From NCBI RefSeq assembly GCF_011839805.1, contig NZ_VWPY01000001.1, forward strand, positions 1 to 64,000: DNA of 64,000 nt. Direction: 5' to 3'. Origin of the DNA: Kineococcus rubinsiae (lineage in GTDB: Bacteria > Actinomycetota > Actinomycetes > Actinomycetales > Kineococcaceae). A program made the position numbers and the translations under genes. The notes below the pieces were generated by a model. That model saw only the letters and a list, made by a program, of their open reading frames with translations. It was not told where the DNA came from and searched no databases. Position 1 is the stretch's first letter. Each line of letters starts with the position of its first letter. Shown here one piece after another: positions 8,326 to 17,690 of this stretch.

Positions 8326-10077
8326 GTGACCGTCGTCAGCCCCCACCGCGCCGCCCACCGGGCCGGCGCGGCGGCGACGGCTGCGGCGGGCACCGGAGAA
8401 CTGGCCCGGGTGCTGGGCTCCGGCGGGCTGCGCACGGTCTTCCAGCCCGTCGTCGACCTCGCCACGCGGGCGCCGGTGGCCTTCGAGGCCCTCGTCCGCG
8501 GCCCCGTCGGATCGCACCTGCAGACCCCCCATCAGCTGTTCGGCGCGGCCGCGGCCGAGGGGCTGCTGCCCGCCCTCGACGACGCCTGCCGGCGCTCCGC
8601 GCTCGGGCACGCCGGCGCCGCGGGTCTCGGCGCCCCCTGGGCCCTCTTCCTCAACCACCAGCCCGAGGCGGAGCTGGGCGAGCCCTCCCCCTCCCCGACG
8701 GCCGCGGGTCCGCGCGTGCTCGTCGACCTGCCCGCGCACGCGCTCGCCGCGCACCCGGCCGCCGTGCTGCTGCTCGTGGAGCGGCTGCGCCGTCGCGGCT
8801 GGGGCGTCGCCCTGGACGACGTCGGCGCCGACCTCGCCGTGCTGCCCCTGCTGCCCCTCGTGCGTCCCGACGTCGTCAAGCTCGACCTGCGCCTGCTGCG
8901 CACCCAGCCGGAGTGGTCGGTGGCCACGGTCGTCGCGGCCGTCGGCGCCCAGGCCGAGCGCGACGGCACCCTCGTGCTCGCCGAGGGGGTCGAGACCGAG
9001 GACGACCGCCTCGAGGCCCTCGCGCTCGGCGCGAGCCTCGGCCAGGGCTGGCTCTTCGGCCGCCCCGGCGACCTCGCACGGCAGCTCGCCGCGGCGACCG
9101 CTCCGCACGCGCCCGTCCCCGTCGTGCCGCGCGCACCCCTGCTCGGGCCGGGGACCGCCTTCGACGTGGTCGCCGGACGCTCCCGCGTCCGGACCGCCGA
9201 CCGCGCGCAGCTCGCGGCCGCGCGCCACCACGTGGAGCTGCACGCCCTGCAGTCGGCGCAGCCGCACCTCGTCGTGCCGGCCGCCCCCGCCGGGGACCCG
9301 CGCGACGACGTCGCGGTCCTCGGGCCGGGCACCGCCACGGCCCTGGTCACCCGCCGCCTGGACGACGAGCACGTCGAGCTGGTCGTCACCCACGACCGCG
9401 ACCTCGTGGCCGCGGTCGTCGCCCGGCTGCTCGTCGGGCGCGACGCCGACCCGGCCCCCGCGGAGCCCGGCACCGCCCCGGCCGACGCGCCCGACGGCGG
9501 AGCGGCCGACCTCGACGCGGTCGGCCTCGACGCGGACGAGACCACCCCCGACGACACCACCCCCGACGACACCGCGCTCACCTCGGGCTCCGAGCTCACC
9601 GCACTGGTGCAGCAGGCCCTGGACGCCGACCGGCGCCGCGGGAGCGGCTGCGCGCTGCTCCTGCTCGGCACCGACGTCACCCGCCCCCGCACCGGTGCGG
9701 CGGACCCCGGCGCCCCCGGCGAGGACGCCGCGGGCGGCGAGGACCCGTCCGCGGCGGTCGTGCGGCGGCTACGGTCGTCGGTGCGCTCGGCCGACCGGTG
9801 GATCCCCTTGGGCGAGCACCTGCACGCCGTCCTGCTGACCGGCCTGCCGCTGCCCGTGGCGGAGGGCGTCGTCGACCGCGTGGCCGACGCCCTGCTGCAC
9901 GCGCTGGAGTCCTCGGCCCTGACCGCCCCCGAGCGCAGCGGCGTCCGGGTCAGCATCGGGGCCAGCCTGGCGCCGTTCCGGGCCACGACGTCCGCCGACG
10001 CGATCGCCCAGGCCGTGTCCGCGCTGGCGGCCGCGCGCTCGGCCGGCGGGCACTGCGCCCGCATCTGGCCCGTCTGA
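8326..10077 (+). CDS. EAL-domain protein with degenerate GGDEF-like C-terminus
   Basis: A 583-residue cytosolic protein with no membrane segment. Residues about 38-250 form an EAL cyclic-di-GMP phosphodiesterase-like domain: FEALVRG near 53, LFLNHQ near 107, KLD near 185, AEGVETEDD near 219 and QGWLFGRP near 240. Two key places depart from the active consensus: the Glu normally in the ELTE-type strand reads VLVDLP, and the usual DDFG metal-site motif reads LDDVGAD. A middle region (about 270-375) resembles a DICT-type sensor domain, a weak call. After an acidic linker, residues about 425-583 look like a GGDEF fold whose signature is replaced by LGEHLH. It may be a weak enzyme or a nucleotide-responsive effector. 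The GTG start has no obvious ribosome site. Confidence 0.8.
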   Translation: MTVVSPHRAAHRAGAAATAAAGTGELARVLGSGGLRTVFQPVVDLATRAPVAFEALVRGPVGSHLQTPHQLFGAAAAEGLLPALDDACRRSALGHAGAAGLGAPWALFLNHQPEAELGEPSPSPTAAGPRVLVDLPAHALAAHPAAVLLLVERLRRRGWGVALDDVGADLAVLPLLPLVRPDVVKLDLRLLRTQPEWSVATVVAAVGAQAERDGTLVLAEGVETEDDRLEALALGASLGQGWLFGRPGDLARQLAAATAPHAPVPVVPRAPLLGPGTAFDVVAGRSRVRTADRAQLAAARHHVELHALQSAQPHLVVPAAPAGDPRDDVAVLGPGTATALVTRRLDDEHVELVVTHDRDLVAAVVARLLVGRDADPAPAEPGTAPADAPDGGAADLDAVGLDADETTPDDTTPDDTALTSGSELTALVQQALDADRRRGSGCALLLLGTDVTRPRTGAADPGAPGEDAAGGEDPSAAVVRRLRSSVRSADRWIPLGEHLHAVLLTGLPLPVAEGVVDRVADALLHALESSALTAPERSGVRVSIGASLAPFRATTSADAIAQAVSALAAARSAGGHCARIWPV

Positions 10078-10179
10078 GGCACCGGCGCGACTGGACCGTC
10101 CAGCCGGGACACCTCGCGCACCGACCTGGCAGAGTGGCGGGGGCGCGTCAGGCGCCTCCGGCGACGATCTGAACAGGTA

Positions 10180-11421
10180 GTGATGAAGGACTACGTCCAC
10201 CTGCTGCGCAACCCGCGCGCGGCACGGCCCTTCGCCGCGGCGGTGCTCGCCCGGCTCCCGATCTCCATGGCCCCGCTCGGGCTGGTCCTCCTGGTGGAGA
10301 CGCTGCGCGACTCCTACACGCTGGCCGGCGTCGTCACCGGGGCTTTCGCGGTCGGCGTCGCCGTGGGCTCCCCCGTCTGGGGCCGCGCGCTCGACACCTA
10401 CGGGCAGCCGCGGGTCATCACCACCTCGGCCTGCACGAGCGCGGCCTTCCTCCTCGCCCTGACGGCGGCCACCGCCCACCTGGCCGTCCCCGCCGTCGTC
10501 CTCGTCGCCCTCGCCGTGCTGGTCGGGCTGACGTTCCCGCCCGTTAGCCCCGCGATGCGCGCCGCGTGGCGGGTCGCCCTGCCCGACCCCCGCCAGCAGC
10601 GGCTCGGCTACGCGCTGGACGCCTCCGCGGTCGAGACGCTGTTCGTCACGGGCCCGCTGCTGCTGACCCTGATCCTGGCCGTCGGCCCCTCCGTGGCGCC
10701 GATGCTCGTCACGGTCGTGATCCTCGCCGGCGGGGGGATCCTCTACTCCCGCACGGCGGCCGCGCGCTCCTCGCGCCCCGAGCCGCGCGACGCCGCCTCC
10801 GCGGTGGGCCGCTCGGGCGACGGCCGTCCCGTCGCCCTGGAGAAGGGCATCCCGCTCACGCTCGTCGTGCTCGCGGCGATGAGCGTCGGCTTCGGGCTGC
10901 TGGACGTGTCGCTGGCGGGGCTGGCGGAGCAGGTGCTGGGCTCCTCCGACAAGCTCGGCTTCCTCTTCGCGGGCATCGCCGGGGGCAGCGCGCTCGGCGG
11001 GCTGATCTACGGCGGGCGCCAGTGGCGGGCGCCCGAGCGGCTGCGCGTGCCGGTCTCCCTCGGCGGGTTCGGGCTGATGCTCGTCGTGCTCGCCGCGGCG
11101 GCCGCCACCGACGACCCGCCCATGGGGCTGCTCGTCCCGGTCCTCTTCGTCACGGGTCTGTTCATCGCCCCGAACCTCATCGTGCTGCAGAGCCTCGTCG
11201 ACGACCTGGCCCCCTCGCATCGCCTGGGCGAGGCGCAGGCGTGGCTCTCGACGGCCGTCACGGCGGGGGCCGCGGTCGGCAACGCGCTCGCCGGCCTGCT
11301 CATCGACCGGGGCGGCCCGCGGGAGTCCCTGGCCGTCGCCGCGGTCGCGGTGCTCGCGGCCGCGGGCATCGCCCTGCTCGCCCAGCCGCGCTGGCGCACG
11401 GTGCTGCAGCCCACCACCTGA
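10180..11421 (+). CDS. MFS transporter
   Basis: A 413-residue integral membrane carrier with about 12 hydrophobic segments, of the major facilitator superfamily. The N-terminal half carries the loop GSPVWGRALDTYG between helices 2 and 3, a variant of the MFS signature. Substrate cannot be told from sequence; related actinobacterial proteins are annotated only as MFS transporters. The start may be GTG 10180 or the adjacent ATG 10183. The downstream dehydrogenase starts 23 bases after its stop, so cotranscription is possible. Confidence 0.85.
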   Translation: MMKDYVHLLRNPRAARPFAAAVLARLPISMAPLGLVLLVETLRDSYTLAGVVTGAFAVGVAVGSPVWGRALDTYGQPRVITTSACTSAAFLLALTAATAHLAVPAVVLVALAVLVGLTFPPVSPAMRAAWRVALPDPRQQRLGYALDASAVETLFVTGPLLLTLILAVGPSVAPMLVTVVILAGGGILYSRTAAARSSRPEPRDAASAVGRSGDGRPVALEKGIPLTLVVLAAMSVGFGLLDVSLAGLAEQVLGSSDKLGFLFAGIAGGSALGGLIYGGRQWRAPERLRVPVSLGGFGLMLVVLAAAAATDDPPMGLLVPVLFVTGLFIAPNLIVLQSLVDDLAPSHRLGEAQAWLSTAVTAGAAVGNALAGLLIDRGGPRESLAVAAVAVLAAAGIALLAQPRWRTVLQPTT

Positions 11422-11444
11422 CGCGGGTCGTAGGGTCCTCCACC

Positions 11445-12341
11445 ATGACCAGCGAAGCGACGCCCACCCCCCCGGCGCCCGAGGGCCGGACGTCCCCGGC
11501 GGGCGGCACGGCCCCGGCTGGACCGACGGGCGGCGGACGGCCGACCGCCCTGGTCACCGGCGCCACCGCCGGACTGGGCGCGGGCTTCGCCGACCGGCTG
11601 GCCGCGCGCGGGCACGACCTGGTGATCGTGGCGCGCGACGAGGCCCGGCTGGCGAGCACGGCCGAGCAGCTGCGCCGCCGCCACGGGGTGGCCGTCGAGG
11701 TGCTCGCCGCGGACCTCTCGGACCGGGACGCGCTGGAGCGGGTGGCCCGCCGCGTCGCCGACCCCGACCGCCCGGTCGACGTCGTGGTGAACAACGCGGG
11801 CTTCGGCCTGCGGCAGCGCTTCGTCGACGGCGTGCCGGCCGACCACGAGCGGATGTTCGACGTGCTGTGCCGGGCGGTCATGGTGCTGTCCCGCGCGGCC
11901 GTCGGCGCGATGGTCCCCCGGGGCCGGGGCCACGTCCTCAACGTCGGCTCGGTCGCGGGCCTCGTGCCCGGCGGCGGGCACTACTCGGCCGCGAAGGCCT
12001 ACGTCATGGTCCTCACCGAGACCCTCGCCGGGGAGCTGCGCGGCACGGGCGTCAGCGCCACCGTGGTGGAGCCCGGCTACGTGCGCACCGAGTTCCACGA
12101 CCGGTCCGGGATGCGCAAGGGCGGGCGCTCGGCGATCAGCGACCGCGTGTGGCTGGACGTGGACGACGTCGTGGACGCGGCGCTGGACGACCTGTTCGCG
12201 GGCCGCGGCGTCAGCATCCCGACGCGGCGCTGGACCATGGTCGCGACGGTCGTCGACGTGCTGCCGCGCGCCTTCGTCAGCCGCGTCTGGAACCGGATGC
12301 CCGGCGGGGCCGCCCGCCGGTACCCCACCTCGGGCGCCTGA
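11445..12341 (+). CDS. Short-chain dehydrogenase/reductase (SDR)
   Basis: A 298-residue classical SDR oxidoreductase. After a Pro/Gly/Thr-rich N-terminal tail of about 32 residues come the nucleotide motif TGATAGLG, the NNAG motif, a catalytic Ser in NVGSVAG and the catalytic YSAAK. The C-terminal part (EPGYVRTEFHD) matches the SDR subgroup near DltE/YqjQ-type reductases. The substrate is unknown. The ATG has no Shine-Dalgarno sequence but a TAGGGT hexamer 8 bases upstream, suggesting a short or absent leader. Confidence 0.88.
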   Translation: MTSEATPTPPAPEGRTSPAGGTAPAGPTGGGRPTALVTGATAGLGAGFADRLAARGHDLVIVARDEARLASTAEQLRRRHGVAVEVLAADLSDRDALERVARRVADPDRPVDVVVNNAGFGLRQRFVDGVPADHERMFDVLCRAVMVLSRAAVGAMVPRGRGHVLNVGSVAGLVPGGGHYSAAKAYVMVLTETLAGELRGTGVSATVVEPGYVRTEFHDRSGMRKGGRSAISDRVWLDVDDVVDAALDDLFAGRGVSIPTRRWTMVATVVDVLPRAFVSRVWNRMPGGAARRYPTSGA

Positions 12342-12409
12342 ACCGGTCCGACTCGCAACGATCCGTGATGCGGTGTGTGCGGAGAGTCATCATCTAGTAG
12401 CGTGGAGCC

Positions 12410-14053
12410 ATGCCCGGGCCCACCCCGCTGGACACCGCGGGGTCGGCCCCGCAGGAGGCCGCGCGTCTCGCGGCTCTGCGCGACTACGTCGACGTGGAAG
12501 CCACCCCGCCGCCCGAGCTGCAGGCCGTGGTGCGGCTGGCAGCCCGGGCGACGGGGCTCTCCACCGCCGTCGTGAACATCATCGACGAGAGCCTCCAGCG
12601 GCAGCTGGCCACCGAGGGCTGCGAGCGGGCCGACTGCGCCCGCGAGGACTCCATGTGCAGCACGAGCATCTGGGTCGGCGGGGTCGTCCACGTGCCCGAC
12701 GCGCGGCGCGACGTGCGCTTCGCGGCCAACCCGTGGGTGGACGGCCGGCTCGGGGGCATCCGCACCTACGCCGCGGCTCCCCTGCTGACCCCCGGCGGCC
12801 AGGTCCTCGGCACGCTCTGCGTCTTCGACAGCGACCTGCGCACCGTCACCGCGGCTCAGCGCGACGAGCTCGCCGACCTGGCGACGCTCGTGGTCGCCCT
12901 GTTCGACCGGGAGCGCCGCGGGCGGCGGGAGGCGGCGGCCGCCGTCGAGGCCGAGGCCGCCCGGCGCGCCGCGGAGTCCGCCCGGGCCCTGCAGGACGCC
13001 CTCCTGCCGCACCGGCTGCCCAACTCCGAGGCGGTCACCCTCACCACGCGCTACCTGCCCGCGGCCGTGGGCTCGGACGTCGGCGGCGACTTCTTCGACG
13101 CCGTGCGCACCGACCGCGCCTTCGTCGTCGTCATCGGCGACGTCCAGGGGCACAACGCGGCCGCGGCCGCCCTCATGGGGCAGGTCCGCACCGCGGTGAG
13201 CGCCTACGTGCGCGAGGGCCACGGCCCCGCGGCGGCGCTGGAGCGCACCAACGCCCTGCTCGTCGGGCTCGGCGCGGAGCTCTTCGCGACGTGCTGCCTG
13301 CTCTCCCTCGACGAGCGGACGGGCGAGGTCACCGTGGCCAGCGCCGGGCACCCGCCGCCCCTCGTCTTCGGCGGCCGCGGGTCGCGCACCCTCGACGTGG
13401 ACCCGGGTCCCCCGCTCGGCGTGCAGGCCGACGCGACCTACCCCTCCAGCACGCACCGGCTGCGCTCGCGCAGCCGCCTGCTCCTGTACACCGACGGCGT
13501 CGTGGAGTGGGAGCGCGAGGAGGGCGGCCAGAGCACCACGGCCCTGGAGGCGGTGCTGCAGGAGCACGCCACCGCCTCGGCCGAGCGGGTCGCCGACCAC
13601 GTCCTGGCCCCCGCCTCGCGGGCCATGGTGGACGACGCCGCCCTCGTCGTCCTGGACTACCTCGGCCCCGACCCGACGACGCGCGAGGTGCGGCTGCTGC
13701 TGCCGGCCGACGCCCGCGCGGTGGCCGCGGCGCGCGACCACCTGCGCACCACCCTGGCCGACTGGGACCTGCTCGAACCCGCCGACGCGGCCGAGCTCGT
13801 GGTCTCCGAGCTGGTGACCAACGCCCTGCTGCACACGGGTTCCAGCGCGGCGCTGACCCTGCGCCACGACGTGGAGCACGCGATGCTGCACGTCGGCGTC
13901 GAGGACACCTCCACGCGCCACCCCCAGCCCCGCGAGAGCGGCGACGAGGCCACGGGCGGGCGGGGCATGCACATCGTCGAGGTCGTCTGCGAGCGCTGGT
14001 GGGTCGCGCCGCGCGGCGACGGCAAGACGGTCTGGGCCGAGCTCACGGCCTGA
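12410..14053 (+). CDS. GAF - PP2C (SpoIIE) phosphatase - HATPase protein
   Basis: A 547-residue soluble signalling protein that joins three modules of the partner-switching stress pathway. Residues about 30-165 form a GAF sensor domain. Residues about 200-415 form a PP2C/SpoIIE serine phosphatase with metal-site motifs GSDVGGDFFD (221), IGDVQGH (242), LYTDGVVE (359) and DDAALVV (408). Residues about 420-547 form an RsbW-like HATPase with NALLHTG (471), GRGMH (518) and GKTVW. Such proteins dephosphorylate an anti-sigma antagonist and phosphorylate or sequester partners through the kinase part. No antagonist or sigma gene is adjacent. A TAGCGT hexamer lies 6 bases before the ATG. Confidence 0.92.
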   Translation: MPGPTPLDTAGSAPQEAARLAALRDYVDVEATPPPELQAVVRLAARATGLSTAVVNIIDESLQRQLATEGCERADCAREDSMCSTSIWVGGVVHVPDARRDVRFAANPWVDGRLGGIRTYAAAPLLTPGGQVLGTLCVFDSDLRTVTAAQRDELADLATLVVALFDRERRGRREAAAAVEAEAARRAAESARALQDALLPHRLPNSEAVTLTTRYLPAAVGSDVGGDFFDAVRTDRAFVVVIGDVQGHNAAAAALMGQVRTAVSAYVREGHGPAAALERTNALLVGLGAELFATCCLLSLDERTGEVTVASAGHPPPLVFGGRGSRTLDVDPGPPLGVQADATYPSSTHRLRSRSRLLLYTDGVVEWEREEGGQSTTALEAVLQEHATASAERVADHVLAPASRAMVDDAALVVLDYLGPDPTTREVRLLLPADARAVAAARDHLRTTLADWDLLEPADAAELVVSELVTNALLHTGSSAALTLRHDVEHAMLHVGVEDTSTRHPQPRESGDEATGGRGMHIVEVVCERWWVAPRGDGKTVWAELTA

Positions 14054-14070
14054 CGCACCGCTGGTCAGAC

Positions 14071-14114
14071 GCCGACGGCCGGGCCCGCCGCGTGGCGGGA
14101 ACCCGGCCGTCGGC
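14071..14114. terminator. Bidirectional terminator hairpin
   Basis: A 13-bp perfect stem (14071-14083 with 14102-14114), extended by a 6-bp inner stem (14084-14089 with 14094-14099) after a 2-base bulge. It lies between the convergent phosphatase and AGPS-like genes. Confidence 0.75.
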
Positions 14115-14156
14115 CGTCGTGGTCAGGTCGAACCAGGCGAACCAGGTCCAGTCAGG

Positions 14157-15821
14157 TCAGTCGACGATGGCCCCGGGGTTCAGGTTGCGGCCCGGGTCGA
14201 CCGCGCCGAACAGCGCGCCGATGATCTCCTCGCCGGCCCGCGAGATGTCCTCCGCGAGCCAGCGCTTGTGCTCGCGACCCACCGCGTGGTGGTGCGACAG
14301 GGTCCCGCCGTTGTCGATGAACGCCTGCTGGATCGCCGACTTCACGATCTCGTACTCCTCCAGGCCCTCGCGGTCACCCGTGGCGGCGAAGGCGAACGTG
14401 AAGTACTGGCACGCCCCCGTGTGGTAGCTGTGCGACAGGTGGCAGAACACGAAGCCCTGCACGCCGATCTCCGCGAACGCCTTGTTCGCGGCCGCGACCA
14501 CGTTGTCGTGCAACGACTTCAGCGTCGTCCACGGGGAGCTCGTCTCGGACACGTCACCGTAGGCGCCGCGGTCGAGGATGAAGTCGCGGATGTAGGGGGT
14601 GTCGAACTTCTTCTGGTCGTACAGGCTGCCCGGGCCGGAACCCACGCCGAACCCGCCGTGCTTGCCGACGATGTCGGACACGATCGACTTGCTGCGCCGC
14701 ACGTGCGCCGAGGAACCCTCGAACCCGATGAACGACAGGCACATCTTCGACAGGTCCATGCCCTTGCGCTTGCTCGCGTAGAGCTGCACGCCCTTGTTGA
14801 GCAGCTGACCGACGGCGCTGCCCTTCTTGGACGTGGCGAGGGTGAACTGCGTCTCGTTCTCGTCCGAGACGCGCGTGATCGACGGGTACGCGTCGGAGGC
14901 CGCGATGTCGTGCATGGCCTTGAGGCCGCTGGCGTAGTCGGGGAAGAAGTACGCCTGGATGACGCGCTCCTCGGCCAGGCGGTGCACCTGGACGGTCGCC
15001 TCGGTGATGATCCCCAGCCGGCCCTCGCTGCCCAGCACCATCTCCCGCACGCTCGGGCCCGTCGACTCCGACGGGACGCGGCGCGTGGCGACGATCCCGC
15101 GCGGGGTGACCACGCGCACCGCCTTGGTGATGTCGGCGATGTCGCCGAAGCGGTCGGACTGCATCCCGGAGGAGCGCGTCGCGATCCACCCGCCGAGGGT
15201 CGAGTGCTTGAAGCTGTCGGGGAAGTGCCCGATGGTCCAGCCGCGGACGTTCAGCTGCTCCTCGAGGTCCGGGCCGAGGGCCCCGGCCTGGATGACCGCG
15301 TACTGGGAGGTCTCGTCGACCTCCAGCACCTGGCGCATCCGGCCCATGTCGAGGGAGACGACCGTGCGGGTCTCCTCGCGCGGCGCCTCGAGGCTGCCGA
15401 CGATGTTCGAGCCGCCGCCGAAGGGGATGAGGACGAGGTCGCGCTCGAGCGAGAGCCGCAGCACGGCCTCGACCTGCGCCTCGTCCGCGGGGTAGAGCAC
15501 CAGGTCCGGGACGCGGCCGAAGTCGCCGCGGCGGATGCGGATGAGGTCGCGCATGCTCTTGCCGTAGGTGTGCACGACGCGGTCGAGGTCGTCGCCGTGG
15601 ACGTGCTCAGCGCCGAGGAGCCCGACGAGCGCCTCCTTGACGTCCGCGGGGGCCTGCGAGGCCGGGACCGACAGGTCGGCCAGGTCGGGCACCTGGACGG
15701 GCGGCTGGTTGAAGTCGATGCCGGCCACGCGCTGGACGAAGGGGGCGAGCTTGGGCTTGTCCTCGTGGTGGAAGGCGACGCCCTCCTGGCCCCAGCCGTA
15801 CCACTTCATGTGCTCGACCAC
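14157..15821 (-). CDS. FAD-binding oxidase, alkyldihydroxyacetonephosphate synthase-like
   Basis: A 554-residue flavoprotein of the FAD_binding_4 / vanillyl-alcohol-oxidase fold. The FAD pyrophosphate motif PFGGGSNIVG is near residue 138, followed by the GWTIGHFPDS and STLGGWIATRSSGMQSDR stretches. The C-terminal SHHHAVGREHKRWL is the active-site His motif typical of alkylglycerone-phosphate synthase (AGPS). In eukaryotes AGPS makes ether lipids; actinobacterial homologues are common but their product is unproven. The GTG start at 15821 is supported by GGGGAG 5 bases upstream, although an ATG follows 4 codons later. It is monocistronic, with no lipid gene beside it. Confidence 0.85.
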   Translation of the reverse strand: MVEHMKWYGWGQEGVAFHHEDKPKLAPFVQRVAGIDFNQPPVQVPDLADLSVPASQAPADVKEALVGLLGAEHVHGDDLDRVVHTYGKSMRDLIRIRRGDFGRVPDLVLYPADEAQVEAVLRLSLERDLVLIPFGGGSNIVGSLEAPREETRTVVSLDMGRMRQVLEVDETSQYAVIQAGALGPDLEEQLNVRGWTIGHFPDSFKHSTLGGWIATRSSGMQSDRFGDIADITKAVRVVTPRGIVATRRVPSESTGPSVREMVLGSEGRLGIITEATVQVHRLAEERVIQAYFFPDYASGLKAMHDIAASDAYPSITRVSDENETQFTLATSKKGSAVGQLLNKGVQLYASKRKGMDLSKMCLSFIGFEGSSAHVRRSKSIVSDIVGKHGGFGVGSGPGSLYDQKKFDTPYIRDFILDRGAYGDVSETSSPWTTLKSLHDNVVAAANKAFAEIGVQGFVFCHLSHSYHTGACQYFTFAFAATGDREGLEEYEIVKSAIQQAFIDNGGTLSHHHAVGREHKRWLAEDISRAGEEIIGALFGAVDPGRNLNPGAIVD

Positions 15822-15866
15822 TGCGTCTCCCCTGCGTGTGCGCGACTGACCTGCTCGGCGCGAAGC

Positions 15867-16313
15867 CTACGCGCGGGCGCCGACAGCGGGGTCACCGACG
15901 AGGAAGCGCAGCGCCAGCTCGTACCCGGCGACGCCGAGCCCCGCGATGACGCCCGTCGCGACGGGGGTGACGTAGGAGTGGCGGCGGAAGTCCTCCCGCG
16001 CGTGCACGTTCGACAGGTGGACCTCGACGAGCCCCGCGCTGAGCTCGGCGCAGGCGTCGCGCAGCGCGACCGAGGTGTGCGTCCAGCCCGCGGGGTTGAG
16101 GACCACGGGGGTCCGCGCGTCCGCCGCGTCGTGGATCCAGCCCAGCATCTCCGCCTCGGCGTTGGTCTGGCGCAGCTCCACCTCGGCGCCGAGCTCCGCG
16201 GCCAGGGCCTGCAAGCGCGCCTCGACGTCGGCGAGCGTGGTCGTCCCGTAGACCTCCGGCTGCCGGGTGCCGAGGCGGTCGAGGTTGGGGCCGTTCAGCA
16301 CGAGGACCTTCAT
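15867..16313 (-). CDS. aroQ: 3-dehydroquinate dehydratase, type II
   Basis: Shikimate-pathway enzyme converting 3-dehydroquinate to 3-dehydroshikimate in the cytosol. It has 148 residues, the usual size of the dodecameric type II class. The family hallmarks are visible: [18 protein letters not shown] at the N-terminus (catalytic Arg and Tyr), [17 protein letters not shown] and [17 protein letters not shown]. The ATG at 16313 has no ribosome site but a TACCGT hexamer 7 bases upstream, so a leaderless mRNA is likely. No other aro gene is nearby. Confidence 0.95.
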   Translation of the reverse strand: MKVLVLNGPNLDRLGTRQPEVYGTTTLADVEARLQALAAELGAEVELRQTNAEAEMLGWIHDAADARTPVVLNPAGWTHTSVALRDACAELSAGLVEVHLSNVHAREDFRRHSYVTPVATGVIAGLGVAGYELALRFLVGDPAVGARA

Positions 16314-16451
16314 CCGGGCGACGGTACCGGCGGGGCGGGCGACGCGGGCTCCGGTCGGCCGGCGCGGCGGGTGGGGCCGCCCGGCCTGTGGACGGAGGGG
16401 CCTGTGGAGGGGACCGGGACGGTGTCCCCCGCGGCTGGCAGCATCCGCGGC

Positions 16452-17027
16452 GTGACCCTCCCCGACCCGCCACCGGCCGAGCCCGCGCCGTTCCGCTGCT
16501 TCGGCACGGGCGACCCCCTCTACGAGGCCTACCACGACACCGAGTGGGGGCGGCCGGTCCACGGCGACCGGGAGCTGTACGAGCGGCTGAGCCTGGAGGC
16601 CTTCCAGTCCGGGCTCTCGTGGATCACCGTGCTCCGCCGGCGGGAGACCTTCCGCACCGCCTTCGCGGGCTTCGACCCCGAGGCCGTGGCGGGCTTCGAC
16701 GACGAGGACGTGGCCCGGCTGATGGCCGACCCGGGCATCATCCGCAACCGCCTCAAGGTCGAGGCGGTGATCGCCAACGCGCGGGCCGTCGTGGCGCTGC
16801 GCGCCTCGGGCGGCCTCTCCGAGCTCGTCTGGTCGCACGCCCCGGCCCCGCGACCGGCGCCGCTCACCCCCGACGACGTCCCGGGGTCGACGCCGGAGTC
16901 CGCCGCTCTGGCGAAGGCGCTGAAGGCCGCCGGCCTGCGCTTCGTGGGCCCGACCACCGCCTACGCCACGATGCAGGCCTGCGGGCTCGTCGACGACCAC
17001 CTGGCCCACTGCCCCGCCCGCCGTTGA
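16452..17027 (+). CDS. tag: DNA-3-methyladenine glycosylase I
   Basis: Base-excision repair glycosylase that removes 3-methyladenine. It has 191 residues. The zinc site is formed by Cys and His of [18 protein letters not shown] near the N-terminus and by the C-terminal DDHLAHC. The catalytic/recognition stretch EAFQSGLSW and the RNRLKVEA helix are conserved. The GTG start at 16452 is chosen because the conserved Cys lies about 16 residues after it. It is divergent from aroQ across 138 bases that show no clear -35/-10 pair. Confidence 0.95.
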   Translation: MTLPDPPPAEPAPFRCFGTGDPLYEAYHDTEWGRPVHGDRELYERLSLEAFQSGLSWITVLRRRETFRTAFAGFDPEAVAGFDDEDVARLMADPGIIRNRLKVEAVIANARAVVALRASGGLSELVWSHAPAPRPAPLTPDDVPGSTPESAALAKALKAAGLRFVGPTTAYATMQACGLVDDHLAHCPARR

Positions 17028-17126
17028 GGCGCTCCGCACTGCAGGACCGATGAGTCCCCGCGCGCCCGGGAGTCCCCGACCGTCCAGGCGGCCTGCCGAC
17101 GACCTCCCCGCCCCGAGGAGCCCGCG

Positions 17127-17522
17127 ATGCCCAGCACGACTCCCTGCCTCTGGTTCGACGGTCAGGCCGAGGAGGCCGCCGCGCTCTGCACCTCGCTGTT
17201 CCCGAACTCCGCCGTCACGTCCGTCTCGCCCGGGCCGGACGGGACGGCGCTGGTGGTGACCTCCACCCTCGACGGCCGCGACGACCAGGCCCTGAACGGC
17301 GGGCCGCAGTTCCCGTTCACCGAGGCCGTGTCCCTCTCGATCGCCTGCGCCGACCAGGCGGAGGTCGACCGCTGCTGGGACGGGCTGGTCGCCGGCGGCG
17401 GGCGCGAGAGCCGCTGTGGCTGGCTCGAGGACCACTTCGGTCTCTCGTGGCAGGTCGTCCCGGACCGGCTGAAGGAGCTGCTCCGCGATCCCGACACCAC
17501 GGGCCGGGTCATGAGGCCCTGA
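17127..17522 (+). CDS. PhnB-like VOC-fold protein, probably frameshifted near its 3' end
   Basis: A VOC/glyoxalase-fold protein of the PhnB (3-dmu-9_3-mt) family; function usually unknown. The 131-residue frame starts at an ATG with a GAGGAG site and shows the family features [40 protein letters not shown] and LLRDP. The frame ends abruptly after GRVM-RP. In the -1 frame from base 17513 the sequence continues as [17 protein letters not shown] and stops at 17579-17581, which is the expected family C-terminus. One missing G after the ATG at 17511 explains this. It may be a sequencing error or a real mutation that swaps about 23 residues for two. Confidence 0.75.
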   Translation: MPSTTPCLWFDGQAEEAAALCTSLFPNSAVTSVSPGPDGTALVVTSTLDGRDDQALNGGPQFPFTEAVSLSIACADQAEVDRCWDGLVAGGGRESRCGWLEDHFGLSWQVVPDRLKELLRDPDTTGRVMRP

Positions 17523-17639
17523 TGCCCGTGAACCGCATCGTCGTCGCCGACCTGGAGGCGGCCGCCGGCGCGCGCTCCTGACCCGCCGTGTGGCGTGGAG
17601 CACCCTCCCGGAGAGCGACCTGTGGGGTCCGTGCGAGGA

Positions 17640-17657
17640 TCGACGGGCAACCGTCGA
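17640..17657. promoter_or_regulatory. Inverted repeat in the ndh leader region
   Basis: TCGACGG-GCAA-CCGTCGA, a perfect 7-bp stem with a 4-base loop, 33 bases before the NADH dehydrogenase ATG. It could be an mRNA hairpin or a protein-binding site. It does not resemble a Rex site. Confidence 0.35.
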
Positions 17658-17690
17658 GCCCGGCGACGGGACGAAGAGAGGTGTGTAGGC

